A DNA stretch of 64,000 nucleotides from Pyrocephalus nanus (GCA_038380795.1 CM076280.1:8295501-8359500); one strand, 5' to 3'. Positions 23,293-34,377 are shown, counted from the stretch's first letter. Numbers and translations are program-made. The notes: generated by a model from the letters alone, not told the origin.

Positions 23293-23648
23293 GTAAGAGC
23301 CGCTCACCCCGCTGGGCTTTGTAGGGCAGCCCTGACCCAAAGCCTCGGGCGGCCCGGGGGTCTCCCGGTGCTCCGGGGTCTCGCTGCGGAACCGGCCCCG
23401 CTGGTGGTGGGGGGGTCACGGTGTCGATCGCCCCCGAAACGACTGCGGGGTCGGCACCAACTTGGGAAAACTTGGGGTTCGGGGCTCGGTGGGGCTCGGC
23501 CCGGTGGAAGGGGTTGGGGCGATCGGCGCTTCCTCAAACGCGCCCGGGGGATCCGCCGGGCTGTTTTCCCTGGGAAAGATCCGGCTTGTTTCGTTCCTAC
23601 CCGCGGGGATATGGGAGAGGAGAACCGGAGACTGATTTCTGCCTGGGA

Positions 23649-23720
23649 AAAAAAATAAAAAGGAGAAAAAAAAAAAAAAAAGAAAGAAAGAAAAAAAAGA
23701 AGAAAACAATAATAAAATAA
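23649..23720. repeat. A-rich simple repeat
   Basis: A-rich low-complexity sequence of AAAAG and AAAGAAAG units in BARHL1 intron 1. No retroposon body was recognised beside it. Confidence 0.8.
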
Positions 23721-24694
23721 TCACGGATTTGCCAGGTATTTCCCCTGCTCCGTGGAGAAACGAACAAGCCAGTCGGCGGGGTTTGATTTGATGTATTATT
23801 TGTGCTATTATTTTGGGGATGGTTCAAAACAGAGCACGACAGGCAGGGAGCCCCGGGCTGCATCCACGGCGCGGCTGGGGATGGATGCAGCGGCTGCTCG
23901 CCCTGGGCCGGGGGCTTCGGCCTCCCGGGCCCCTCGCAGCCCCTTCCCGGACTCCCCCTGCGGCAGCCCGGGCGGGGAGAGGCACAGGAACACCATGGGA
24001 GGGTTGGGGTCGGTCCTCGCCCCCCGGAGCGGTTTGTCCCGGGTGCCTTCGCCCATCGCACCCCCACCACCCCTGCAAACTTTTACCCAGGAAAAGTGTT
24101 CTCCGGCTGTTGGAGAGGGGAAGGCGAGGGTACGCAGCTGGGGGGAGAAAGAGGAGGCGATGGCACCTTGCGGCGCCGTTGGATTTGTGGGGGTTGATAG
24201 AAAAAAAAGGAGGGAAGCCCTGTCCCGGCTGCAAATGCACCCTCGGCCCGCCCGGAGCCGCTGGGCTGAAATTCGGTTAACGGAGGAAAAAATATTCGCC
24301 CAAAGGAGCCTCCAAAGGCGGCGGGAACCTCTGGGCATCGCAAGGGGATTTTCGCTCCAAACGAAGGACAGAGCCCGGGGTCGGGGCCGGGGCTGGAAGT
24401 GCCCCGGGAGGAATCATCGGCCCCGCTGCTCTTCAGGGCCGGGATTGAAAACAGCCTCGATTCCCACCTTGGCGGTTTGTTTTCGCCTCCTACACCCGCC
24501 CCAAATTCCTTCAGCTCCTCTCCCCTTCCCCCAAATCGCCGAGACTCGAAAGAAGCGGTTGTGGGGGGGAAGAAAAGCGGGTTCTCCGCATCCCCCAGAG
24601 CCGGCCGAGCCAGGGCGGGGGGGGGATGGATTTGGGTGGGGGCCGTTCCCCTTTGGCGCTTGGCTCCTCTCCTGTCCCTGCCACGGCCACGCTG

Positions 24695-24888
24695 CAAACG
24701 CCGCTGAAATGGGGGGAAAAAATCCTTTAAGTTGCGGGGGAAACACCGCTTAAATCGTGGAGAAAAAAAAATGGCCTAAATGAGGGAGGGAAAACAGATT
24801 AAATGGGGGGAAAAAAACACAGTTTAAATTGGGGGGGGGGGTGTAAACACAGCTTAAATCAGGGTAAAATCCCTGCATTAATGGGGGA
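24695..24888. repeat. Degenerate minisatellite in BARHL1 intron 1
   Basis: About eight imperfect units of 21-31 bases share the pattern AAACACxGcTTAAAT followed by GGGG. Examples are AAACGCCGCTGAAATGGGG, AAACACCGCTTAAATCGTGG, AAACAGATTAAATGGGG, AACACAGTTTAAATTGGGG and AAACACAGCTTAAATCAGGG. The alternation of TTAAAT and G runs is regular enough to be a tandem array rather than chance. Confidence 0.75.
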
Positions 24889-24931
24889 GCGGGTGAAGGT
24901 CCTCGCTTCCAGCAAGATTCTTTTTCTCTCT

Positions 24932-24936
<5 letters not shown>

Positions 24937-24978
<42 letters not shown>
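24937..24978. repeat. Long poly-T tract
   Basis: A run of about 42 T residues after a CT-rich lead. It is a simple homopolymer in BARHL1 intron 1 and is likely to vary in length. Confidence 0.9.
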
Positions 24979-24979
<1 letters not shown>

Positions 24980-25599
24980 GCTGCTTTGGAAATAGCCTTT
25001 CCCGGGGCAAAACGCCCCTGATTTACTCGGCGAAGGAGCTGCTGGGCCAGGCCTAACCCGGAGCGGCCAAAATGCCGAAAAAAAATTCCATAATATATAT
25101 TTATATATATATATGTATAATTTTTTTTTTTAAAGCTACGAATACCCAAGAAAACATTCGAAAGGGGTGGGGAAGCCGCCTCCGCCGGTCCTGCAGCCCT
25201 TTGGAGAGCAGGAACTTTTTTAGGAGCCGAGGATCAGCCCGGGGCGGGGGGAATTGCGGTCTCGGGATGCTCGAGGCCTCATCCGCTTTACTCCTCCGAA
25301 GAACTCCGCACAAACTTTGGGGTCGTTCCCGGGAGGGAGCGGGGCCGTCCCTCCTCCCCTGCCCGGTCCCGGCGCTGCCGCTTTCCCGGGATCTGGGGCC
25401 GGGATCTTCCCGCTTAAGGCTCGTCTCCGGCTCGGGCTCTGCCTGCTCGGCCAGAGCCGGGATTTCTGGTTGAAGGGTTTCGCTCCCCGGTGGCTCAATT
25501 AACCGGATTATTGTCTTCCTACAGAGAGAAATCAGCTCGCGTTCGGCTGGAGCCCTGTCCCCGATCACCCCCGCCACCAGCAAATTTAACATAAACCCC

Positions 25600-25633
<34 letters not shown>

Positions 25634-26392
25634 ACAAAACCAACAAACAAACGCCTCCAATTTGTATAAACCGAACCCTTTTGGTCCATAATCTGCTCCA
25701 GGAGGTTCGGGAAGGCGAGCACAAACAGGGATTTATTTTTCCCCTTTTATTTTTATTTCTGCTCAGTTCTTTTCCATCACCTACTAACATTTTGCTGTGT
25801 AAATTCCAGCGTCTCTCCGCCGGCGGCACCGATGAACCACCGCCAGCCCCTCTCATTCGGCATTTTTTAAGATAAATAACAGCCCGGGCAGGGGCTGGCG
25901 GAGCCCCTTCCCCAGTATTTCGTTGTGCGCCCTGGAGAAGGGAGGTTTGTTCCGTGCCCCGGGAGGACGGAGGTTTCTCTGCGGAGGGGAGAAGCAGGAC
26001 CAAGCCGGCAGCATTCCCCTCCAAAAAAATGTGGGCTTAAATTTTTTTCAGTTTTGGTCGGTTTTGTTTTCGGTTTAAAAAAGGGAAAAAAATAAAAAAG
26101 AAAGGAGAAAAAAAAAAAAAAAAAAGGAAAGAAAAATTATCCAAGCATCGAGAAATCTGTTGGGTTTAGGGGAATAAACTCAGAGGAGGGCCCTGCCCAG
26201 TGAGAAATGAGGAGTGAAGGGGATAAGGGGGTGTTTGGGCAGGAGCGCGGCGGGGCCTGGCCGGGGGTCCCCTCGGCACATCCCGGCGCTCCGGCCCCGC
26301 TCTCAGGCCCTCGGGAAAGGGAAAGGCCGGGCCCGGTTCGGGGAGACCCCCAAATTTAAAATTTTCGGGGTTGCAGAGCAAACATGCTGTGA

Positions 26393-26728
<336 letters not shown>

Positions 26729-27004
26729 TAAAAATGCACCGTTCCCTCCTGCCCGCAGCGCCGGGATCCCACCCTGCCCCTCTCCCCGGCCCCGCACCCA
26801 CAAACCGGGCAGGGCTCTGGCACCCCAAAACCACCCCGTCCCTCCTGTCACCAGGAGAGGTGCCACGTCCGTCCCGTCCCCGCCTTCCCCGGGGACTTTT
26901 TACCCCAAAGCCAAGGGGCGAAAAGCGATGCCGGGGCAGGGCGAGGAGTGGGGGGCAATCCGTGCCCCCAGCCCCGGCAAGGCGGGGAGGCAGGACCGGG
27001 CTTC

Positions 27005-27180
27005 CAGCTAAACACAACAGCATAACACATCGGCCCATTAATAATAGATACCAATTACTGCTTTGAGCATCAATAATTAACACCCTTTACAGTAATTACA
27101 CAATTATTATTATGATGAATAATTTACTGGTGGAAATAGGTTTAGCGCTTCAGCGACAAATCTGTAAAAGGGTTGGAGAC
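27005..27180. promoter_or_regulatory. BARHL1: Candidate intronic enhancer with homeodomain sites
   Basis: AT-rich unique DNA inside a GC-rich locus, with a high density of homeodomain-type cores: CCCATTAATAATAG, ACCAATTACTG, CAATAATTAACACC, CAGTAATTACACAATTATT and GATGAATAATTTACTGG. Its position within the BARHL1 gene makes autoregulation or cross-regulation by other homeodomain proteins plausible. That is inference from motif content only. Confidence 0.45.
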
Positions 27181-27305
27181 GTGTGGTGGCTTCAGTGGGT
27201 TTATCGGGACAACCCGAGCCCCGACCATTGCCGCTACCACCAAACGAGGGACCCCCGGCTGCAGCCCCCACACTGTCCCCACACTTCTCCACGAGATCCG
27301 GCACT

Positions 27306-27488
27306 CACACACACACATATATATATAAATATATATAAATATATTTATAAATATATTTATAAATATATATATAAATATATATATACACACACACATACCC
27401 CTATGTACTTATGTATGCATATATTAAATATATACGTGTGTGTGTGTGTATATGTATAGCTGTAGGTATATACACAGACACATATATA
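27306..27488. repeat. TA/CA compound microsatellite in intron 2
   Basis: A compound tract: CACACA, then repeats of ATATATAAATATATTTATA, then ATATATACACACACA, then TGTGTGTGTG and further TATA/CACA tracts. It is highly self-complementary and is a simple repeat. Confidence 0.9.
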
Positions 27489-28036
27489 TGCTGCAAACGA
27501 ATGCCCCGGGACGCTGCCCCACTCGAATCCCCCCGCGGGACCCTCGCAGCTCCCCGAGGGGTCCATCCCGGCCCCGGCCCGGGGAAGGGGTCCCGGAGCC
27601 CCGGGCGGCGGATCGGGCCGGAGCATCGCGGCGGCCGCAGCACTCGCGGGGCTGAGGGGAGAGGATCCCCGGCGGGCTGTGTGACAATCTGGAATTTACA
27701 CCCCCAGGAAGGGACTGAAATGACGGTCTCGATTTAAATTGCCGCGATTTACGCCCCGGCCGGGCTGAGGCTCCGGGAAGGCTCCGCGGGCGCTCCCGCC
27801 GGGCTGCCGCGGTGGGAACACCAGGCAGATAAGCCCCCTGCTCCCATTATTGGGATCGACATCCCATCCCTGCCGTACAAGGGAGTCTGGCCCTGGGAGT
27901 CAGCGGTGGGAGCGGGGATGCTCAAGGAGAGCAGAGCCCGGGGAAAGGGGGCATGCAAAGGGTGAAAAGAGCCCGGCAGCGGCTTTGGGAGCATCCCTTC
28001 CTCCTTGACCCCCTCTCTCGACTTGTCCCCCCCCAG

Positions 28037-28331
28037 GACCAAGTGGAAACGGCAGACGGCGGTGGGCCTGGAGCTGCTGGCCGAGGCCGGTAACTACTCG
28101 GCCCTCCAGAGGATGTTCCCCTCGCCCTACTTCTACCCACAGAGTTTGGTCTCCAACCTGGACCCCGGCGCCGCCCTCTACCTGTACCGCGGCCCCAGCG
28201 CGCCGCCCCCCGCCCTACAGAGACCCTTGGTGCCCCGCATCCTCATCCACGGACTGCAGGGCGGCAGCGAGCCCCCGCCGCCCCTGCCCCCGCTGCCCGG
28301 CGTCCTGCCCCGGGCTGCACAGCCCCGGTGA
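28037..28331 (+). CDS. BARHL1: BARHL1 coding exon 3 (homeodomain end, C-terminus)
   Basis: The exon begins with the last base of Arg225 and reads TKWKRQTAVGLELLAEAGNY, completing the homeodomain at residue 232. It continues through SALQRMFPSPYFYPQSLVSN, then LDPGAALYLYRGPSAPPPAL and QRPLVPRILIHGLQ, and ends in a Pro-rich tail to GVLPRAAQPR and TGA at 28329-28331. This C-terminus is nearly identical to the mammalian BARHL1 sequence as I know it and excludes BARHL2. The three exons join in consistent phases (1 and 2) with no frameshift, so the gene is intact. Confidence 0.97.
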
Positions 28332-28440
28332 GCCCCGGCCGCCCGGGAGACCCCCCCGGCACCCACCGGGACGGGGGGCTGGAGGGGGCCACCCCACCTC
28401 TGGGGCCGAGAGCAAGCGACAGACTCCCGCTCATCCCCGA

Positions 28441-28466
28441 ATATATATATATATATATATATATAA
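28441..28466. repeat. TA dinucleotide microsatellite in 3' UTR
   Basis: About 13 uninterrupted AT units followed by AAATATAAATG, about 110 bases after the BARHL1 stop. Confidence 0.92.
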
Positions 28467-28881
28467 ATATAAATGAGACCTCCCCTTCCTTTTTTAAAAT
28501 ATTATATAAAGAACGCAAGAAGCAAGGGCAGGCTTGGCAGGACGGAGCCGGCGGAGCTGCCCCCCAACCCTGCGGGGCACTCGCAGCCTTTTTACCCCCT
28601 TGTGCCCCCCGAAGGGCAGCGGGGCCGCTGTGGGTCCCCCCACCCCGGCGTGGGACGGGGCCTGGAGCACGGGGAGTGGGGGCGGATGCTCCAGGGGGGC
28701 TTTGCCTCTCCGCCCCCTCCCCAGGAACTGTCTGGGGGGAGCTACACCTGCCACGGACGGCTCCGGGGAGACCCATCCCTGCTTTCTCCGGCTCCCCGAC
28801 CCCGGGGCACCATCCGGGAAGGGCCGTGGGGAGGGCCTGGACCGACGGTCCCAGCGAGACTTTGGGACATCTGTAACTTAA

Positions 28882-28960
28882 AATTAAAAAAAAAGAAAAA
28901 AGAAAAAAGAAAAAAAAAAAAAAGGAAAAAAAAAAGATAAAAGAAAAAAAGGGGGGAAAA
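28882..28960. repeat. A-rich simple repeat in BARHL1 3' UTR
   Basis: A low-complexity A-rich tract with scattered G, ending in AAAAAGGGGGG. It would template internal oligo-dT priming in cDNA work and could suggest a false transcript end. Confidence 0.88.
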
Positions 28961-29142
28961 AGCGCGGTGGAATGTAAATAAGGTGCAAAATGTATATGAA
29001 TTATTTATTTGTGAACCCTGAGGGCGTATTTGTGTAAGTGATTCTTGTCAGTCTGTATCCCGGGGCCGGCCCGGCCGGGCGGGGGGCGCGGGGGGCTCGG
29101 GGCGCCGCGGCCGCTCCCGCTCCCCCCTTTTTTAAATGTGGA

Positions 29143-29148
29143 AATAAA
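29143..29148 (+). terminator. BARHL1: BARHL1 poly(A) signal AATAAA
   Basis: A canonical AATAAA within GTGGAAATAAAACTTC, about 810 bases after the stop, followed by CTTTACAAACAAAC. It is the best candidate for the BARHL1 transcript end near 29165. Confidence 0.75.
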
Positions 29149-29384
29149 ACTTCTTTACAAACAAACGGGTCTCGCCTCCGCCGGCCCCTTCTTCCCCTCC
29201 CGCTTGTTTGCTCTGGCGGAGCAGCCGCCGCCGAGGGGAAAGGGAAGAGCAAAGAGGAGTTTTCCCACCTCCCATGGCAGGGATCGCCCCCCTCCCCGGG
29301 TCCCGGTGTCCCCAGTGCCGGTATGCGGGACCGGCCGCGGGGCCGTCGGGGGGCACCGGGGCGCTGCTGCCCGGCGTGGCGATA

Positions 29385-29475
29385 GCGAATTAATAACGCT
29401 AATCTTAAGTGTATAATTGCCTAAGTGCTTTAAATGATCGCTTTGCAAAATGGATTGTTTCCACCCTTTAAAAGT
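29385..29475. promoter_or_regulatory. Candidate BARHL1 3' regulatory element, proximal
   Basis: A short unique block set in GC-rich DNA with GCGAATTAATAACGCTAATC, TATAATTGCCTAAGTG and GCTTTAAATGATCG. The dense TAAT/ATTA and AAGTG cores resemble sites for homeodomain and NK-type factors. Regulatory role is inference. Confidence 0.35.
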
Positions 29476-29989
29476 GTCGCTCATCTGGCCGCGGCCAGCG
29501 GGCCCGGCAGCTGGTCCCCGGGACAGCCGGGCAGCGGCTCCTCGGCTCGGGGAGCCGACAGATGGGCTGCGGGTCCCCCCGGCCGCTCCCCCCGGCCCGC
29601 CTGTCTGCGGAGCATCCCCCACCCCGGCACCCACCGGCCCTACAGATCGCCCTCCCCGGGGCCGGGTCCCAGCCCGGTGCCCCCGGCCCGGCTCCGTCCC
29701 GGGGGCTTTGCCCCGGCACCCCCCGAGCCCCGCGGGGAGGGGGATTGTCGGCTCGGCCAAATGCACAGCCACGCCTGGGGGAGAGAGCCCCCGGCCTTTG
29801 TGGACGGTGCTGGTCCTTTGCATGTGAATGGGGGAGTTTGGTAAATCCCCGGGCCTCGGCTGGGCGAGGAGGAGGAGGAGGAGCAGGAAGGGGGGGTCGC
29901 TCCCAGCTCAGGGTTAATGAAGTGGGAAAGGAGTCTTTCAGAGAGGCCTGCAAACAACCCCCTCCCCGGGCAACAACCCCCCGTCCCAA

Positions 29990-30325
29990 ATCCTACATGG
30001 ATTGACTTAAACCCAGGGGATAAGTGCTTTAAATTAATCTCATTGAATAAGAATGAGGCCAAACAAAACTCTTTAAAATCATATTAAAAATCTATCAAAG
30101 GACAACTTGCAGTGGGTGTGCTTTTCATTTTGTGAGCGCAAAGGCAAGGAGCATACAGCAACCTTCCTCCCATTTACACAGCAGGAATGTGAATCAAAGA
30201 CATTCTCTAATATTTAATTGTCCTTGTAGCCATAGCAGATTCCTCCTCTTACATTAATGAAGTACAAGGCTTCGTTACACGTTTGTAATTGCAATATTTA
30301 AATTTGCCATTTCACATCTGGAAGG
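29990..30325. promoter_or_regulatory. Candidate BARHL1 3' regulatory element, distal
   Basis: Unique AT-rich sequence containing GATAAGTGCTTTAAATTAAT, AATATTTAATTGTCC, TTACATTAATGAAG and TTTGTAATTGCAATATTTAA, plus a CATCTG E-box near 30315. From memory, mouse Barhl1 expression depends partly on a 3' flanking region with autoregulatory and proneural input; this block lies where such an element would be. Identity is unproven. Confidence 0.4.
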
Positions 30326-33300
30326 AGCTGGAAACTCCCCCTGTAGCAGCGGGACTGAGCCAAGGCTGGGAGACAGCGACAGGGTCCGGCTTGTGTCGCA
30401 AGGATGGAAGGAGAGAGCAGGGCAGAGCCCTGAGGAAACCTCTTCTCTGGGAAGGGGGAATGGCTGTGCCATGTCTGGCTGGGAAAGAAAAAGCAGAGGG
30501 GAAGAGGGGGCTGGATTTGTCACTTCCAGGGGGATCTCATGGCAGAGTCAAGCAAGGCAAGCTTTGAGATAGATCAGTTTAGGGAAGGCACCACAGGCTC
30601 TCAGAGAGCACAGCACTTGCCACACGAGGATCTCAGCAGCCTCAAAAGTCACTGAAGGACCAACCTCACCTCCAGGGACTGAGATAAGACCTGTTGTCCT
30701 ACAGCAGAACCCACCAGCACTGGTCCTGTACCTACAGCAGCCCCTGACCAGGCTGGAAACTACTTGTTTCTAGAGGGCAGTGCCAGGCAGGCACGATCCT
30801 GGCAAGGCCTCAGGGGTGGGACAGGCTGTGCTGGGCTGATGAAGCAGTAAAAATGGCACAGCTGAGGAGGAGCAGCACCAGTGCCATGAAGGAAACCTTT
30901 GGAGTATTGCACCAGTTCTGCTCCACTGACTTCTCCCAGGGTACAAAGTCCAACAGACAGGCTGCTGGTGGTTGGGTTGTCAGGCTCTGGATTCAACACA
31001 CAGACCAGACAGTGCAGTGGGTTTGCCAGGACCAAATGCAGTCCTGGCTCTCAAACCCCTTCTGGGCTTTCACCCAGCTCAAGGTCCACCTTCCTCCCCT
31101 CCTGACACAGCTTTAACCAGGACCACCACCCTTGGAACAGACAGAGAACAAAAGCTGCTCTGCTGAACATGCCAACACACAAATTCGCTGAAATAAGAAC
31201 TGTTTCTAGCCGAGATATTTCATGGCTTCATCTGAACACCAGACAAAACTATGTCAGAACGCAAAGCCCAGAACACAGGTGCTTTTCCTGCCCTCCTCCC
31301 AGGTTTATGGAGAAAGCAACTTGTAAAGAGGTTCTGTTGCTTTCTACCCTGCTCACTTATGGAGCTGTGTCTTGTGTCTGACCCAGACCCTGGAGTGGGT
31401 GTTTAACTGTGACCCCTGTCCCAAGGTGACCTCCTTGCTTTTCCTCATCCAAAGCCCTGAAGTGTGAACTCAAAATGCTCCAGTTGCAGAGAGAAGAAGG
31501 TGGGTTCCTTCTACAGGTAAAGGACACAGAGCAAGAAGGGAGCTGAGGAAAAGGCACAGGAACATCTCCTGGGAGAGGCAGGACTCTGGCTGTCAGAGCA
31601 GGGAGTGGAACAGCAAGTAAGGCAAACCCAAACTGAGCCCAGTTCTGACTCATAGGCAGCTTTACAGAAAAGCTTCACAATGCTATCATTTCCAGACCAG
31701 ACACAGAAACCTCAGGCTGCAGGGCAGGAAAGCCACTGCCACCCACCACAATGCAGACCAGAAAGCAAATCTGACCCAAGCCAACGCCAGTGCAGCCCAA
31801 CAAAGCTGCAATTCCACCAAACACTGCCCAGAGCTCAGCTCATCTCCCCTCCCAGGGGAGCTCCCACCCAGCCAAGCCCCCTGCAATGCCCACCACGTAC
31901 CTCAGAGCTCGAGGGGACAAATTCAGGAGGAGTTCAGGGTGACATCCACATACTCCAAAGCCACGGGAACCCAGCAACTCCTCCAGCAATTGGATGCTTG
32001 AAGGACCTGGGAGCCTTTGCACCCACAACACCCTGTTCCTGCTGCAGGTGCTGGAGATCTGGAGGTGATGCAGTGATGGAACCCTACAGCAACTCTACTG
32101 CCCCTGCCCCACCACAAGCACCACACCTGGCCCTGCCTGAAGTAAGAGGTGGTTTGAGTACAAATGAACTCCAAACCTACCAGGTTCTTCCTGAATCGAG
32201 TGGTGCACAGGGATAAAGTCAGCTCAGGGCCAATCCAGAGCTGCCCAAGTGTAAACAAGGGATCAAATTCTGCCCACCCAGCCACAATTCAAACACATTT
32301 TGCACATCGGCCTTCAAGTTTATTACAGGCAAACTCAGCTTAACTCCAGGTGCATGTATGTATCTTTTAACACCTTTTCTTTCTCATTTAACAATCTCCT
32401 CCTCTCCCTTCCCCTAATCACACCAGTAATCCACCACTACCTGGTAAAGGATGGTGAAGCTGAAAGAAAAAGGCATTCTGCCTTTTTTAAAGATCACATT
32501 ATTCATCATAACTGTTTGTAACATTCCCTGCCCAGTTAATGCAGGCAGCAATGAGATTTCCTGATGTCTCTCACCCATGTGCTGTTGGCCTTTATTCCTA
32601 CTATTATGAATTTGCCAATAGTCCCTATTAATTCCTACGTGACAGTCAGCCAGGAGAAGGTCACATATTCTCCCCTCATGCACAAGATCATTCCCAAACT
32701 TGCACTCCCTGCATCACTCTGAGTCATTTTCATCCTCAGGGGTTTCTTTTCTGTTTAAGTTGACATTTGCCTTAAAATCTGATTGCTCTTCCAAATTTCT
32801 CATAAGAAAATCAGGTGAGCTTTGTTATTTTATTTTAATCTAATGAACTTCATTCTCTCTGCAAAATCATTGTTAATTTGATACTGGAGCCTTCTTAGCT
32901 TCTTTCTGAAGTGTTCAAAAGAGTATCACACTGAAATCAGTGTGTCTGATAATTGACTGGGAAGAAAATAAAATTCTGGTTCTAAAAAGTTACACCCACT
33001 TCAGAAATTAAATACTTTGGGGATGATAGCTTCTATCCTACAATCCTTTGCATGACTCACTGCAGCCCAAAGTAGGTGCCCTCAATTCTGCATTCACAAA
33101 ACAGGCATCATTTTCATCTGCTTATACTCCTTTTTCAGTAGCTCCCTCCTTCTGACATCTGAAATTGCCACTGTTTGAGCACTTTCTGCTTCTGCATTAA
33201 ACATGCCTGGCTTGGGGCACGGGTGGGCTGCCCTTCCTCATCCCTCTCCTCAAGGAGGACACGTGCAGGTAGCAGGAAGTTGTGTTTTGGCAGGGTTTGC

Positions 33301-34033
33301 AGCGTTTTCACCTCTGCACTGCTTGGTGTTTGTGTTTCAGGAGGTGCAGGAAGGAGCAGAGTGAGGAACCCAGCGAGAGGGAGGTGGGTGCTCACCTGGG
33401 GGAGTTTGGAAGTTCAAGGATTTTGGGGGCACCTGCTCTCCCCAACACCTCAGCAACTCCAAGGGGAGTTTGGGTTTCATTTCACCCACTGGGCAATGGT
33501 GAACAAGACCAGTCTCAGCACATTTGGGGCCATCCTGCATCCCTTTTCTCAGTGTCCCCATTCTCCGAGGAGAACAGGATGGGTGGCAAAGGGCAAAAGC
33601 GAGAAGAGAAATCCACGTGCTCAAAACAGGCCCAGGCACGGCAGAGAAGCCCAAAAGGCTGGGTTACTACTGGTAAGGGTTAGCAAGAGCCTGCACAGCT
33701 TCAATGTTCAGAGAAGTGACACATCCCATACACCCTCTGCGTTCTGTAATCTCCTCTTCAACGTGTTCCTGGGACACCTCCCCTGCCACGACTGTTAATC
33801 TGCTTGAAAACAGCGAGTGAGGGGATTGTGGAGCATTTCTACAGGTCTTTAAACACAAAAGCACCTCCTGTCTGACCACAGTCGTCCCACTTTTATGTTA
33901 CACAGACATCACTGAAAACCGTATTTAACCATTTCTCTGAAAACCATATTTAACCTTTTTTTTTTCAAAATTATTTTTTCTTGCCCAACAAAAAAACCAC
34001 CTCAGGAACACGGCACATCTTCAGGAGGCCACG

Positions 34034-34039
34034 TTTAAT
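34034..34039 (-). terminator. DDX31: DDX31 poly(A) signal ATTAAA
   Basis: On the minus strand ATTAAA lies 199 bases past the DDX31 stop. It is the only common signal variant I found close to the end of the coding sequence and implies a short 3' UTR ending near 34015. A more distal signal is possible. Confidence 0.5.
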
Positions 34040-34238
34040 TGCAGCAGTACAACAGGACACGCCTGGATTCGATTCCATTTGGACCTATGGAATGAAGGGG
34101 AGGAGGCCCAGATCCCCAAGATCCCTCCCACATTTGCCTGATAAATTGAAACACTCCTCAGTTGGTTGGGCAGGTCACCCTGCCCCCCGGCTGAGGAGCT
34201 CCAGCAGGTTTTACAGCCAATGGCTGGGAGGTCCTGGC

Positions 34239-34377
34239 TTATGCTGGAATCTGCTGCTTGCCAGGTTTCCTCCGCTTTTTCTTCCTCCTGACCTTGCTGT
34301 CCATCCCACTGGAATATTCAGAGCGCAGGATCTCAGCAAGGCGACGTCTGCCGTGGGTCTTCCTGAGCAGGTCAGAC
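34239..34377 (-). CDS. DDX31: DDX31 last coding exon
   Basis: On the minus strand, after an acceptor ending TGCTTTTCCCAG, the exon completes an Arg codon and reads SDLLRKTHGRRRLAEILRSE, then YSSGMD and a strongly basic tail (VRRKKKRRKPGKQQIPA) to a TAA at 34239-34241. LAEILRSEYSSGM is a conserved C-terminal signature of vertebrate DDX31. The basic tail fits nucleolar targeting and RNA binding. The human protein as I recall it carries roughly 35-40 further residues after this point, so this tail is shorter. The phase (one base completing Arg) matches the exon at 41850-42030. Confidence 0.93.

Larger units (their letters stand above)
28332..29170 (+). other. BARHL1: BARHL1 3' UTR
   Basis: The untranslated tail runs from the stop to the poly(A) signal at 29143. 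It contains a TA dinucleotide repeat (28441-28466), an A-rich tract (about 28882-28960) and an AT-rich stretch with TTATTTATTTGTG, which resembles an AU-rich element and could affect mRNA stability. The extent is inferred from the signal, not from transcripts. Confidence 0.75.
29170..34015. other. BARHL1-DDX31 convergent intergenic region
   Basis: The two genes end tail to tail about 4.8 kb apart. The first kilobase is GC-rich and holds two blocks of unique AT-rich sequence with homeodomain-type cores (29385-29475 and 29990-30325). From about 30,330 to 34,000 I see ordinary intergenic DNA with no recognised exon, RNA gene or repeat family. Confidence 0.7.

Noticed and set aside
23752..24753. 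Plus-strand open frame of 333 codons in BARHL1 intron 1
   Set aside because: GC-rich chance frame between two confirmed BARHL1 exons; it crosses homopolymers and shows no protein-like motif.
25101..26024. Minus-strand open frame of 307 codons in BARHL1 intron 1
   Set aside because: It runs through poly-A/T tracts (runs of Phe) and has no recognisable domain.
31680..32216. Plus-strand Pro/Gln/Ser-rich open frame
   Set aside because: Low-complexity chance frame without domain or splice context.
33175..33798. Plus-strand open frame of 207 codons between BARHL1 and DDX31
   Set aside because: Composition is that of intergenic DNA; no motif and no plausible promoter, splice or family match.
34068..34082. 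B-box-like GGATTCGATTCC
   Set aside because: No matching A-box, arms or acceptor stem. It lies between the DDX31 stop and its poly(A) signal.
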